64,000 nt of DNA from CAVQBJ01 sp963724405. Its GTDB lineage: Bacteria; Actinomycetota; Thermoleophilia; Solirubrobacterales; Solirubrobacteraceae. The stretch spans positions 1,302,001 to 1,366,000 of the forward strand of contig CAVRUQ010000003.1 of NCBI GenBank assembly GCA_963724405.1, read 5' to 3'. Shown here piece after piece: positions 52,102-60,901 of this stretch. The position numbers and the translations under genes were made by a program. Positions within the stretch are counted from its first letter, which is position 1. The number at the start of each line of letters is the position of its first letter. The notes below the pieces were generated by a model. The model was not told the DNA's origin. It worked only from the letters and a program-made list of their open reading frames with translations, and did not search any database.

Positions 52102-53103
52102 ATGGCTCCCCGCTCCATCGCACGCGTGGCCGTTCGCGCGCTCCCGATCCTCGCCGCGTCCGCCCTGCTCGCCGGCTGCGGCTCGAGCTCGAGCAGCACG
52201 AGCGTCGCTCTCGTCGCCTACTCGACGCCCCAGTCCGCCTACGCGTCGCTCATCCCGGCCTTCCAGGCGACCAGTGCGGGCAAGGGCATCTCCTTCACCC
52301 AGTCCTACGGAGCCTCCGGTGACCAGAGCCGCGCGGTCCTCGCCGGCCAGCCGGCGAACGTGGTCAATTTCTCGCTCGCGCCGGACGTGACCAAGCTCGT
52401 GCAGGCCGGCATCGTCTCGCCGTCCTGGAACGCCGGACCGACCCACGGCTTCGTGACCGACTCCGTCGTCGTGTTCATCGTCCGCAAGGGCAACCCGAAG
52501 CACATCACCACGTGGGACGACCTGGTCAAGCCGGGCGTGAAGGTGATCACGCCCAACCCGCTCAGCTCCGGCAGCGCACGCTGGAACATCATGGCCGCCT
52601 ACGGCGCGCAGCTGCGCGAGGGCAAGACGCCGGCCCAGGCGATTGCGTACCTGAGCGCGGTGCTCGAGAACACCGTCGCGCAGCCGACGAGCGCGCGCAA
52701 CGCGCTGCAGACGTTCCTGGCCGGCGAGGGCGACGTGCTCCTCGACTACGAGAGCGAGGCGATCCCCGACCAGAAGAAGGGCGATCCGATCGACTACGTG
52801 ATCCCGTCCACGACGCTGCTCATCCAGAACCCGATCGCGGTGGTCGCCCGCGGCGGCACCAGCGCGAGCGCCCAGGCGTTCGTCAACTACCTGATCAGCC
52901 CGGCCGGCCAGCTCCTGTGGGCCAAGAAGGGCTACCGGCCGGTGATCGGGTCACTCGTCGACCCGAAGCAGTTCCCCACGCCGCCCGGCCTCTTCACGAT
53001 CGACTCGCTCGGCGGCTGGCCGACCGTCACCAAGACGTTCTTCGCCACCCCGAACGGGGTCGTGACCAAGATCGAGCAGGGGCAGGGGGTCTCCGCTGGC
53101 TAG
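52102..53103 (+). CDS. sbp: Sulfate ABC transporter substrate-binding lipoprotein
   Basis: This binds sulfate (or thiosulfate) outside the cell and delivers it to the CysTW channel. The 333-aa protein has a lipobox signal (LLAGCGSS). The mature part has VALVAYSTPQSAY, SYGASGDQSRAV, WDDLVKPGVKVITPNP and LLDYESEAIPDQKKG, typical of the Sbp/CysP family. Two adjacent ATGs (52099, 52102) follow GAAAGGTG; 52102 has better spacing. It is the first gene of the sulfate operon. Confidence 0.9.
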   Translation: MAPRSIARVAVRALPILAASALLAGCGSSSSSTSVALVAYSTPQSAYASLIPAFQATSAGKGISFTQSYGASGDQSRAVLAGQPANVVNFSLAPDVTKLVQAGIVSPSWNAGPTHGFVTDSVVVFIVRKGNPKHITTWDDLVKPGVKVITPNPLSSGSARWNIMAAYGAQLREGKTPAQAIAYLSAVLENTVAQPTSARNALQTFLAGEGDVLLDYESEAIPDQKKGDPIDYVIPSTTLLIQNPIAVVARGGTSASAQAFVNYLISPAGQLLWAKKGYRPVIGSLVDPKQFPTPPGLFTIDSLGGWPTVTKTFFATPNGVVTKIEQGQGVSAG

Positions 53104-53125
53104 CGAGGGCACACTCCCCGGCGCC

Positions 53126-53953
53126 GTGCGCGCGCCGAGTCGTCCGGGCCCCCGCCACCGCCGCCGCGCGCCGTGGCTCGCCGGCGTGCTCGGGCGCGGC
53201 GCGCTCGCGCTCTACCTGAGCCTGCTCGTCCTGCTGCCGCTCGCCGCGCTCGCCGCCCACGCCTTCGACAACGGCCTGTCCGGGTTCTGGCAGACGGTCA
53301 CCACGCCGGAGGGCGTGGCCGCGCTTGAGTTCACGCTCGGCGTGTCGGTGGTGGTCGTCCTGATCAACGTCGTGTTCGGGACGCTCATCGCCTGGGTGCT
53401 CGTGCGCGACGAGTTCCCGGGGCGCCGCGCCGTGAACGCGCTCATCGACCTTCCGTTCGCCCTGCCCACGATCGTGGTCAGCGTCGTCCTGCTGGCCCTG
53501 TACGGGAAGGGCAGCCCGGTCGGGATCGACATCGCGCTCACCCGCGGCGCCGTGGCCGTGGCGTTGCTGTTCGTCACGCTCCCGTTCGTCGTGCGCTCCG
53601 TGCAGCCGGTGCTCATCGAGCTCGACCGCTCGATGGAGGAGGCCGCGGCCTCGCTCGGCGCGTCGCCGGCGACGATCGTGCGCCGCGTCGTGCTGCCCGC
53701 GCTTGCCCCCGCGATCATCTCCGGCGCGGCGCTCAGCTTCGCGCGGGCGGTGGGAGAGTTCGGCTCGGTGCTGCTGTTCGGTGGCGCGCTGCCGAACAAG
53801 ACCGAGGTCGCCTCGATCTACGTCTTCAACCAGGTCGAGAACGACAACCTCAGCGGGGCGGCGGCGGTCTCGGTCGTGCTGCTGACGATCGCGCTGCTCG
53901 TCCTGTTCGCACTGAATCTGCTCAGCCGTCGTCGGAGCCGTCATGTCGGCTAG
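53126..53953 (+). CDS. cysT: Sulfate ABC transporter permease CysT
   Basis: This is one of two channel subunits, 275 aa with about six helices after a basic leader. The EAA loop coupling to the ATPase reads EEAAASLGASPATIVRRVVLPAL (about 171-193, quoted in parts: EEAAASLGAS and RRVVLPAL). LIDLPFALPTIVVSVVLL matches CysT helix 3. The GTG at 53126 is the likely start, 22 bp after sbp, and its end overlaps cysW by 11 bp. Confidence 0.9.
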   Translation: MRAPSRPGPRHRRRAPWLAGVLGRGALALYLSLLVLLPLAALAAHAFDNGLSGFWQTVTTPEGVAALEFTLGVSVVVVLINVVFGTLIAWVLVRDEFPGRRAVNALIDLPFALPTIVVSVVLLALYGKGSPVGIDIALTRGAVAVALLFVTLPFVVRSVQPVLIELDRSMEEAAASLGASPATIVRRVVLPALAPAIISGAALSFARAVGEFGSVLLFGGALPNKTEVASIYVFNQVENDNLSGAAAVSVVLLTIALLVLFALNLLSRRRSRHVG

Positions 53954-54827
53954 CGCGCCGGGAGCCACCGCGGCCGGGCGGCGACCGGTCGCCGCCCGTT
54001 CGAGCCGGTCCGCGAGACGGCAGAGCTCGCGGGCCACCCGCTACGCGTTACGCACGATCGCGCTCGGGTATCTGGCGCTGCTGTTGTTGCTGCCGCTCGT
54101 CGCCCTCTTCTACCGCACCTTCGAGCACGGCCTGGCCCCGGTCTGGGCCGCGGTGACGACGCCGTACGCGCTGCACGCGTTCTGGCTGTCGCTCGAGCTC
54201 GTCGCGATCGCCGTGCCGCTCAACACGGTGTTCGGCATCGGCGTCGCGCTGCTGCTCGAGCGCCACCCCTTCCGCGGGCGGTCGCTCGTGGGAGCGCTGA
54301 TCGACGTGCCGTTCGCGATCTCGCCGGTCGTCATCGGCCTGTCGCTCGTGCTCGTCTACGGCGACCAGGGCTGGTTCGGGGGCTGGCTGATGGCCCACGG
54401 CATCGCGGTCATCTTCTCGGTGCCCGGGATGGTGCTGGCGACGGCGTTCGTGTCGCTTCCGTTCGTGGCCCGCGAGACGATGCCGGTGCTGCGCGAGCTC
54501 GGGACCGACGCCGAGCAGGCGGCGGCCACGCTCGGCGCGTCGGCGTGGCAGGTGTTCTGGCGCGTCACGCTGCCCGGCATCCGCTGGGCGGTCGTCTACG
54601 GCGTCGTGCTGACGATGGCGCGAGCACTCGGCGAGTTCGGCGCGGTCAGCATCGTGTCCGGGAACATCCTCGGCGTCACGCAGTCGCTGCCGCTGTACGT
54701 CAAGAACGAGTTCGACAACTTCGACGTGACCGGCGCCTACGCGGCGTCGGTCGTGCTGGCGCTGCTCACCTTGATCACCCTGCTCTGCCTGCAACTGCTC
54801 ACCCGCAAGACGAGGAGGCCCGACTGA
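53943..54827 (+). CDS. cysW: Sulfate ABC transporter permease CysW
   Basis: This second channel subunit is 294 aa. A long basic N-terminal leader (1-37) precedes about six helices. The EAA loop contains EQAAATLGASAWQVFW, and ALGEFGAVSIVSGNI is the conserved CysW end segment. The ATG overlaps cysT by 11 bp, and its stop overlaps the ATG of cysA (TGATG), so stoichiometric translation is expected. Confidence 0.92.
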   Translation: MSASAPGATAAGRRPVAARSSRSARRQSSRATRYALRTIALGYLALLLLLPLVALFYRTFEHGLAPVWAAVTTPYALHAFWLSLELVAIAVPLNTVFGIGVALLLERHPFRGRSLVGALIDVPFAISPVVIGLSLVLVYGDQGWFGGWLMAHGIAVIFSVPGMVLATAFVSLPFVARETMPVLRELGTDAEQAAATLGASAWQVFWRVTLPGIRWAVVYGVVLTMARALGEFGAVSIVSGNILGVTQSLPLYVKNEFDNFDVTGAYAASVVLALLTLITLLCLQLLTRKTRRPD

Positions 54828-55792
54828 TGGCCATCGAGGTCCACGACGTCCACAAGCGCTTCGACGGCTTCATCGCGCTCGGCGACGTGTCGGTGCGGGT
54901 CAACGACGGCTCGCTCACCGCCCTGCTCGGCCCGAGCGGCAGCGGCAAGTCGACGTTGCTCCGCGTCATCGCCGGACTGGAGACGCCCGACAGCGGGCGG
55001 GTCGTGATCGACGGGGAGGACGTGACGGCCAGGCCTGCGCGCGAGCGCGGAGTCGGATTCGTCTTCCAGGCCTACGCGCCGTTCAAGCACATGACCGTGC
55101 GCGACAACATCGCCTTCGGCCTGCGCGTGCGCAAGCGCCCGAAGACGGAGATCGAGCAGCGCGTCGCCGAGCTGCTCGCGCTCATCCGCCTCGAGGGGCT
55201 CGGCGACCGCTACCCGTCCCAGCTCTCGGGCGGCCAGCTGCAGCGCATGGCGCTCGCCCGCGCGCTCGCGCCCCAGCCGCAGGTGCTCCTGCTCGACGAG
55301 CCGTTCGGCGCGCTCGACGTGCAGGTGCGAGCCGAGCTGCGCGACTGGTTGCGGCGACTGCACGACGAGATCGACGTGACGACGATCTTCGTGACGCACG
55401 ATCAGGAGGAGGCGATGGACGTCGCCGAGCAGATCGTCGTGATGAACGGCGGCCGCATCGAGCAGGTCGGCCCGCCCCGCGAGCTGTATGAGCACCCGAG
55501 CAACGAGTTCGTCATGTCGTTCGTCGGCCCGGTCAACCGGCTCGGCGGGGACGCGTTCCTGCGGCCCCACGACATCGAGATCCTCGCCGTCGACGAGGAG
55601 GGCGACGCCACCGAGGCGCTCGTGGAGCGCGTCGTGCACCTCGGCTTCGAGGTGCGCGTCGAGCTCCTCCTCGGGCACGGCGAGCGTGTCTGGGCGCAGG
55701 TGACGCGCGAGCAGGCCGAGCTGCTCGAGCTCGAGGAGGGTCAGATCCTCGCGGCCCGCCTCCGCGCCCCGCGCGTGTTCTCGCCCACTTGA
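54827..55792 (+). CDS. cysA: Sulfate ABC transporter ATPase CysA
   Basis: This powers sulfate import. It is 321 aa with Walker A GPSGSGKST (35-43), Q-loop FVFQAYAPFKHMTV, signature LSGGQ (133-137), Walker B LLLDEP (154-159) and the H-loop VTHDQEEAMDVAE. The C-terminal regulatory domain (about 240-320) is shorter than in E. coli CysA but has FLRPHDIEI. It follows AGGAGGCCCG on the cysW end. A 22-bp palindrome lies after its stop. Confidence 0.93.
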   Translation: MAIEVHDVHKRFDGFIALGDVSVRVNDGSLTALLGPSGSGKSTLLRVIAGLETPDSGRVVIDGEDVTARPARERGVGFVFQAYAPFKHMTVRDNIAFGLRVRKRPKTEIEQRVAELLALIRLEGLGDRYPSQLSGGQLQRMALARALAPQPQVLLLDEPFGALDVQVRAELRDWLRRLHDEIDVTTIFVTHDQEEAMDVAEQIVVMNGGRIEQVGPPRELYEHPSNEFVMSFVGPVNRLGGDAFLRPHDIEILAVDEEGDATEALVERVVHLGFEVRVELLLGHGERVWAQVTREQAELLELEEGQILAARLRAPRVFSPT

Positions 55793-55827
55793 CCGCCGCG
55801 AGGCACGGCGCCGCCCCCCGGGTGAGC

Positions 55828-55849
55828 CGGGACGCGTCGACGCGTCCCG
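55828..55849. terminator. 22-bp perfect palindrome between cysA and rrf2
   Basis: The palindrome spans 55828-55849, with core GACGCGTCGACGCGTC. It lies between the cysA stop (55792) and the rrf2 stop (55854) on the other strand. It is best read as a bidirectional terminator hairpin; there is no U-tract. A binding site for a dimeric protein is the alternative. Confidence 0.5.
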
Positions 55850-55853
55850 CTCC

Positions 55854-56312
55854 TCAGCGTGCGTGCCAGGCGTCCTCGTCGCGCGTCAGCGCGCCGATGC
55901 GCGCCGGCAGCGATCCGTTCGCGATGTCGGCCAGGGTGACGCTCTCGAGCACCTCGCGCAGGTTGGCGCGGAGCGCGATCCAGACCTGCTGCAGCGGCTC
56001 GGCCGAGCCCTGGTAGGTGATCTCCTCGGGTCGATTGCCGCGGACGCCGACGAGCGGCCCCTCGACCGCTCGGATGACCTCGGCGATGTTGACCTCGTCG
56101 GCCGGGCGCGACAGCCAGTAGCCGCCCTCCGGTCCGCGCTGGCTGCGCACGACGCCGGCGCTCTTCAGCTGCGTGAGGATGTTCTCGAGAAAGGAGAGCG
56201 GGATCTCCTGGGCCCGCGCGACCTCGTCGACCTTGCGCGGCGCAGCGGAGCTCGCCGTGGCCAACTCGACGGCGGCCCGAACCGCGTAATCCGCCTTGGC
56301 CGTGACGCGCAT
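55854..56312 (-). CDS. Rrf2-family regulator without Fe-S cysteines (CymR-like)
   Basis: This 152-aa winged-helix repressor starts MRVTAKADYAVRAAVELA. The DNA-binding helix region is VDEVARAQEIPLSFLENILTQ, with wing RSQRGPEGGYWLS. IscR-type proteins have three Cys ligands here; this protein has no Cys at all. Cys-free Rrf2 proteins such as CymR control sulfur metabolism, and the convergent cys operon supports that (inference). It sits 4 bp after the small membrane protein gene on the same strand, so it may be co-transcribed with dprE1/dprE2. Confidence 0.85.
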   Translation of the reverse strand: MRVTAKADYAVRAAVELATASSAAPRKVDEVARAQEIPLSFLENILTQLKSAGVVRSQRGPEGGYWLSRPADEVNIAEVIRAVEGPLVGVRGNRPEEITYQGSAEPLQQVWIALRANLREVLESVTLADIANGSLPARIGALTRDEDAWHAR

Positions 56313-56316
56313 GCGC

Positions 56317-56577
56317 CTATTCTGGTCGATGTGGCGGCGACATGCGCTCGCTGCGTCGCGCGCGCCGGCGTTCGATCAGCAGCCACACGCCGCACACGGC
56401 GAGGACCGCCAGCGCCACGATCGCCACGATGGCCAGGCCCGGCGCGACGATCAGCCCGATGATCGCGACGACGCTGCCGGCGGCGACGTCCGCCCGCAGA
56501 AGCGTCCGCTCGCGGCGCGCCTGCGCCCGGCGGGCGCGGCGGCGCGAGAGGTCGTCGCCGTGGCCGGTGCCGCTCAT
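56317..56577 (-). CDS. Small membrane protein in the dprE operon
   Basis: This 86-aa protein has a basic, Arg-rich N terminus (about 1-28), two hydrophobic segments (about 31-48 and 50-68) and a basic tail. The ATG at 56577 overlaps the dprE2-like stop by ATGA, so it is translationally coupled. It has no recognised function. It could be an accessory or flippase-like helper of arabinan precursor synthesis, but that is only position-based. Confidence 0.6.
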   Translation of the reverse strand: MSGTGHGDDLSRRRARRAQARRERTLLRADVAAGSVVAIIGLIVAPGLAIVAIVALAVLAVCGVWLLIERRRARRSERMSPPHRPE

Positions 56578-57341
56578 TGGCGCAGTCGCCGGTGCAGCGG
56601 ACGGGGAACCATTCGCAGGACGAGCATCAGCCAGCGCAGCGCCGAAGGCGCCCACACCGTGTGGGTGCCCCGGGTGAGCCCACCGGCCACCGCCCGGGCG
56701 ACGACGGGCGCGGTCGTGGCCAGCGGCGGCGGCTTCAGCCCGCGGGTCATGGCGGTGGCGACAAACCCCGGGCGGACCACGAGCACCCCGACGCCCTCCT
56801 CGTGGAGCGCGTCGCCGAGCCCCTGCCCGAGCGCGTCGAGCGCGGCCTTCGAGGCGCCGTAGACGACGTTCGCGCGGCGCGGGCGCTCCGCGGCGACCGA
56901 GGACAGCACGACGAGCGTCCCCCCTCCGCGATCGCGCAGGCGCGTCGCGCTGTGCAGCACGAGCGAGGCGGTGTCGACGACGTTGACCTCGAGTACCTCC
57001 AGGGCGGCGTCGACGTCCGACGGCAGGCCGCCGCGCTCGCCGAGCAGGCCGAGCGCGACGATGACGAGATCGACGCCGCCGAGCCGCTCCCACGCCTCGT
57101 CGAGGACGGAGGCGTGCGCCGCGACGTCGCGCGCGTCGAGCGTGAGCGCGATCGTGCCGGCCACGCCGACCTGCGCGAGCTGCTCGCCCGCGCGGGCGAG
57201 GCGCTCCGGGTCCCGTCCGACGAGCGCCACCTCGCGCGGGGCGAGACGCTGCAGCTCGGCGACGATCGCCAGCGCGATCTCCGAGTTGCCGCCGATGACG
57301 AGCACGTGCCGGCCGAGCGCGCCCGGATGGGCGCGCCTCAC
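56574..57341 (-). CDS. dprE2: Decaprenyl-phospho-arabinose synthesis reductase DprE2
   Basis: This SDR-family reductase makes the second half of the ribose-to-arabinose epimerisation on decaprenyl phosphate. It is 255 aa with a Rossmann start VLVIGGNSEIALAIV (GxxSEIA), the catalytic SSVAAERPRRANVVYGASKAAL (Ser, Tyr-x3-Lys) and GFVATAMTRGL. The GTG at 57341 overlaps the dprE1 stop by GTGA. The pairing with dprE1 makes the assignment more specific than sequence alone. Confidence 0.88.
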   Translation of the reverse strand: MRRAHPGALGRHVLVIGGNSEIALAIVAELQRLAPREVALVGRDPERLARAGEQLAQVGVAGTIALTLDARDVAAHASVLDEAWERLGGVDLVIVALGLLGERGGLPSDVDAALEVLEVNVVDTASLVLHSATRLRDRGGGTLVVLSSVAAERPRRANVVYGASKAALDALGQGLGDALHEEGVGVLVVRPGFVATAMTRGLKPPPLATTAPVVARAVAGGLTRGTHTVWAPSALRWLMLVLRMVPRPLHRRLRQ

Positions 57342-58744
57342 GGAGCGCCCTCGAGCAGCCGCAGCCGGCGCGCGAGGTCCGATCGGATCACGCCGCCGGG
57401 ATCGACGCGCTCGCATTGACCGCGCAGGTCCGCGAGGCGCGGGTACATCGCGGCCAGCAGGTCACGGCGCAGGCGTGCGTCCTTGCTCAGATAGACGCGC
57501 CCGCCGCACCCGGCGATCAGCTCGTCGAGCTCGTCGAGCGCGAGAGCCAGGCCGGGGGCGTCGGCCGGGAGGTCGACGGCCAGCGTCCAGCCCGGGAGCG
57601 GGAAGGACAGCGGGCCGGGCGAGGCCGGTCCGAGCCGCTTGAACACGGCCAGGTACACCGGCAGGCGCCGATCGCCGAAGCGGCGGGTGGCCGCGATCAG
57701 CTTCTCCTCGGCGCCGTCGGGCACGACGAACTGGTACTGGATCATCCCCGCCGGTCCGTACAACCGGTTCCAGCCCCCGAGCGCGTCCAACGGGAACAGG
57801 TACGGCGCGAGCGCGAGCGGCCGCGCGCGCTCGCGGACCGGCGCGTGCCGGAAGCGCAGCGCGTTGAAGGCGCGGATCGCCGGCGCGGCCAGCAGGCCCG
57901 CCGGGACGCGATCGGGGATGTCGACGAGCGGGGACCGCGCGAGCGATGCGGCGTCGGCGCGCCCGCGCCGCCAGCGGGCCGGGGTCACGCCGCGCGCCAA
58001 CGGCCACTGATCGGCACGCCCGATGACCGCCCGGCCGTAGCGCGACCCGCGCGCGAGCAGGTCGAGCCACGCGACCGAGTAGCGGTGGCTCTCGGTGCCG
58101 GACATGAGCGCCAGCGTCTCGTCGAGGCCGTCGGTGCGATCGGTGTCCGCGGCCACCCAGGCCGAGGGCAGCGACTCGACGCGCAGCGTCGCCTCGACCA
58201 CGACGCCCGTGAGGCCCATCCCGCCGATCGTGGCCCAGAACAGCTCGGCGTCGACGCCCGGGGAGACCTCACGGCAGCCGCCGGCCGGCGTGCACAGCGT
58301 CAGGGACAGGACGTGTGCGCCGAAGCCGCCGTCGCGGTGATGGTTCTTGCCGTGGATGTCGCTCGCGATCGCTCCGCCGACCGTCACGTATCGCGTCCCG
58401 GGCACGACCGGGAGGGTGAGGTCGCGCTCGGCCAGCGCCGCGAGCAGCCGCGCGAGCGTCGCACCGGCCTGAACGCGAACGGTCATCCGCTCGGTGTCGA
58501 TCGCCTCGATGCGATCGAGGCCGGTCATGTCGAGCACGTCGCCGCCGGCGTTCTGGGCGGCATCCCCGTAGCTGCGTCCCGCGCCCCGCGCGAGCAGGCT
58601 GCGGCTCGCGGCGACGACCTCCGCGACCTGGTCGATGCCCTCGGGACGGATCACGCGGGCGCGACTCGGCGCCGTGCGACCCCACCCCGACAGCGTGCGC
58701 TCGCGGCCGCTCGTGGACGAGCGGGCCTGCTCAGCGACCGGCAT
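57338..58744 (-). CDS. dprE1: Decaprenylphosphoryl-beta-D-ribose oxidase DprE1
   Basis: This FAD enzyme oxidises decaprenyl-phospho-ribose to the 2-keto intermediate for arabinan synthesis. It is 468 aa (the M. tuberculosis enzyme is 461). It has the FAD/PP-loop GAGRSYGDAAQ (54-64), the VGGAIASDIHGKNHHRDGGFG region (in parts at 122-142) and a conserved Lys421 in YLSKDAR. The residue equal to mycobacterial Cys387, the covalent target of benzothiazinones, is Ala389 in PGWTLAVD. The ATG at 58744 is chosen by family length. Confidence 0.92.
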   Translation of the reverse strand: MPVAEQARSSTSGRERTLSGWGRTAPSRARVIRPEGIDQVAEVVAASRSLLARGAGRSYGDAAQNAGGDVLDMTGLDRIEAIDTERMTVRVQAGATLARLLAALAERDLTLPVVPGTRYVTVGGAIASDIHGKNHHRDGGFGAHVLSLTLCTPAGGCREVSPGVDAELFWATIGGMGLTGVVVEATLRVESLPSAWVAADTDRTDGLDETLALMSGTESHRYSVAWLDLLARGSRYGRAVIGRADQWPLARGVTPARWRRGRADAASLARSPLVDIPDRVPAGLLAAPAIRAFNALRFRHAPVRERARPLALAPYLFPLDALGGWNRLYGPAGMIQYQFVVPDGAEEKLIAATRRFGDRRLPVYLAVFKRLGPASPGPLSFPLPGWTLAVDLPADAPGLALALDELDELIAGCGGRVYLSKDARLRRDLLAAMYPRLADLRGQCERVDPGGVIRSDLARRLRLLEGAP

Positions 58745-58919
58745 GCGTCCCGCCGAGGAATCGACAGCGACCGAACGGCGCGAGCGAAGCCACCGACACC
58801 TCATAGCACACGCGTTCAGTCTGGTGCCGGCCGTGAACCGCGGTCGTGATGTGAGATTGTTCTCATGGCTCGACCGGCCTCACTCGCGGCGATCCACGCG
58901 CGCACCTACAGTCGTCTGC

Positions 58920-60089
58920 ATGGAGTTCGGCACGATCTCGTCGTCCCCCCAGCCCGTCGATGCGGTACCCCTCCCCCCGCCGGAGCCGGCGCCCCAGAAC
59001 GTGGCGCGGCGGATTCGCCGCGTCGCCCTCGTCGCCGCCCTCGTCGCACTCGTCCCGGTGCTCGCGTCGTATGTCGGGACGATGCTGCAGCGGTCGAACT
59101 CGAGCCTCGGCGTGCGCTCGGTGGAATGGCTGCGCGACCACGGCGCCGCCGGCTTCGTGGCGGACGTCGAGTCCGCGTACTACTCGCTCACCGCACCGAG
59201 CCCCGGCGGTCCGGCGCTCCGTGCCCTCCCGAGCGTCGGCGTGGTCGGGACCGTCGCGCGACAGCGGCGGCTGTACGTGCCGCGGCGACTGCCGGCGCTG
59301 TTCACCCCGCGCCTGCCGCACGAGGGCGTCTGGCGGCCGATCCGGGCCAGCCTGCGGGTTCGGCCCGCGGTGCTGCTCACGACGCTGCGCAACCAGCCGA
59401 ACTACCCGCGTGTCGTCGCCGGGCTCGCCTGGATCGATCCGCGGCGCGCGGTCATCACGCTCAATCCCGGCCTGCTCGAGCCCTCGGTCACGCTGCCACG
59501 CGGGCCGATGGAGGTCCCCCGCTCGCGCCGGGCCACGCTGCTGGCAACCTTCAACAGCGGCTTCAAGCTGAGCGATTCGAACGGCGGCTTTGCCCTGAAC
59601 GGGCACACCTACGCGCCGCTGCACGACGGCATGGCCACGTTCGTGGGCCGCAAGGACGGCCTCGTCGACATCGTCAACTGGACCGGCGGCCCCGACGCGC
59701 CGCCGACGTTCGCCTTCGCCCGCCAGAACCTGCCGCTCATCGTCTCCGGGGGCAAGGTGAGCCCGGCCGTCGGTGACAGCTCGCTCTGGGGCGCCACGGT
59801 CGGCAACGCGATCCTTGTCTGGCGATCGGGGATCGGCGTCGACCGCCACGGCAACCTCATCTACGCGGCCGGCAACGATCAGACGGTCACGAGCCTCGCC
59901 CGCACGTTCGTGCGGGCGGGCGCGGTGCGCGCGATGGAGCTCGACATCAACTCCTACTGGGTGAGCTTCATCTCCTACGGCGCCCCCGGCGCCGGCGATC
60001 CGGCCAACCTGCTCCCGGACATGAACCGGCCGGCGACGCGCTACCTGACCCAGGACGACCGCGACTTCTTCGCCGTCTACGCCCGGTAG
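58920..60089 (+). CDS. Phosphodiester glycosidase-like (NAGPA/DUF2233) membrane-anchored protein
   Basis: This 389-aa protein has one N-terminal anchor (about 32-58) and an external domain. The core has ATFNSGFKLSDSNGGFALNG (about 206-225), GMATFVGRKDGLVDIVNW and AGAVRAMELDINSYW. These match phosphodiester alpha-N-acetylglucosaminidase-type domains. It might trim sugar-phosphate links in wall polymers. Start is ATG 58920. It is divergent from dprE1 by 175 bp, and its 3' end overlaps the convergent apbE by 13 bp. Confidence 0.75.
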   Translation: MEFGTISSSPQPVDAVPLPPPEPAPQNVARRIRRVALVAALVALVPVLASYVGTMLQRSNSSLGVRSVEWLRDHGAAGFVADVESAYYSLTAPSPGGPALRALPSVGVVGTVARQRRLYVPRRLPALFTPRLPHEGVWRPIRASLRVRPAVLLTTLRNQPNYPRVVAGLAWIDPRRAVITLNPGLLEPSVTLPRGPMEVPRSRRATLLATFNSGFKLSDSNGGFALNGHTYAPLHDGMATFVGRKDGLVDIVNWTGGPDAPPTFAFARQNLPLIVSGGKVSPAVGDSSLWGATVGNAILVWRSGIGVDRHGNLIYAAGNDQTVTSLARTFVRAGAVRAMELDINSYWVSFISYGAPGAGDPANLLPDMNRPATRYLTQDDRDFFAVYAR

Positions 60090-60901
60090 CGGCGCATCCC
60101 CGCGGTGCTGAGCACGGTGTCGTCGTCGAGGATCACCATCGCGGCATACCGGCGCAGCCCGGCGCACCACTCGGCGCCGGCCGGGCCCATCGCGTAGGCG
60201 GCGGTCGCGTACGCGTCGGCACTCGCCACATCGGGACCGACGACCGTGACCGACAGGACGCCCTCGGGCGTCGCCCCGGTGTGCGGGTCGACGATGTGCG
60301 CACCGCGCTCATACGCCCCCGACGTCGCCACGCCGACGTCGCTCGCGACGAGCACCGCGGCCACGCGATCGCGGATCCGCGGGTGCTGGATACCGACCCG
60401 CCAGGGCGTCCCCTCCCAGGATCGTCCCCCCACGTGCACGTCCCCGCCCGCGTCGACGCAGTAGTTGCGCGCCCCGGCCTGCTCGAGCAGACGGGCGGCG
60501 CCCGCGATCGACCAGCCCTTCACGAGACCGGTGGGGTCGACCGCGGCGGCCCCCCACCCCGCAGAGGGTGCGCCCGGCCCGGCGAGGACGCCGGTGTCGA
60601 CGCGCGCGTCGAAGTAGCCGCCGGTCTCGTCGCGCAACCGCTCGCAGCGGCCGAGCACCGAGCGCACGGCCGGATGCGCGTCCGCGAGCGCGAGCTCGCC
60701 GCGGTTGAGGCGGCTGATCTCGCTGTCCTCGCGGTACGTGCTGAATGTCGCGTCGACGAAACGCAGCCACTCGTAGACGCGATCAACGGCGGCGTCCGCC
60801 ACGCTCGCGTCGCAGACGTCGACGCTGATCGGCATCCCCATGACGTGCTCGAGCCGGTGGCGGTGCGGACGCGGCGACGGTGGAGCGTGTGGCTCAGACA
60901 T
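60077..60901 (-). CDS. apbE: FAD:protein FMN transferase (ApbE)
   Basis: This transfers FMN from FAD to a Thr of a target protein outside the membrane. It is 274 aa with LEHVMGMPISVDVCD, FSTYREDSEISRLN, GGYFDARVD, GLVKGWSIAGAARLLE, NYCVDAGGDVHVGG and GAHIVDPHTG (typical ApbE motifs; the metal-site Asp in DAYATAAYAMG). The gene overlaps the FMN-binding protein gene by 8 bp, so the enzyme and its likely substrate are co-made. No export signal is evident at the N terminus. Confidence 0.92.
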   Translation of the reverse strand: MSEPHAPPSPRPHRHRLEHVMGMPISVDVCDASVADAAVDRVYEWLRFVDATFSTYREDSEISRLNRGELALADAHPAVRSVLGRCERLRDETGGYFDARVDTGVLAGPGAPSAGWGAAAVDPTGLVKGWSIAGAARLLEQAGARNYCVDAGGDVHVGGRSWEGTPWRVGIQHPRIRDRVAAVLVASDVGVATSGAYERGAHIVDPHTGATPEGVLSVTVVGPDVASADAYATAAYAMGPAGAEWCAGLRRYAAMVILDDDTVLSTAGMRRYRA

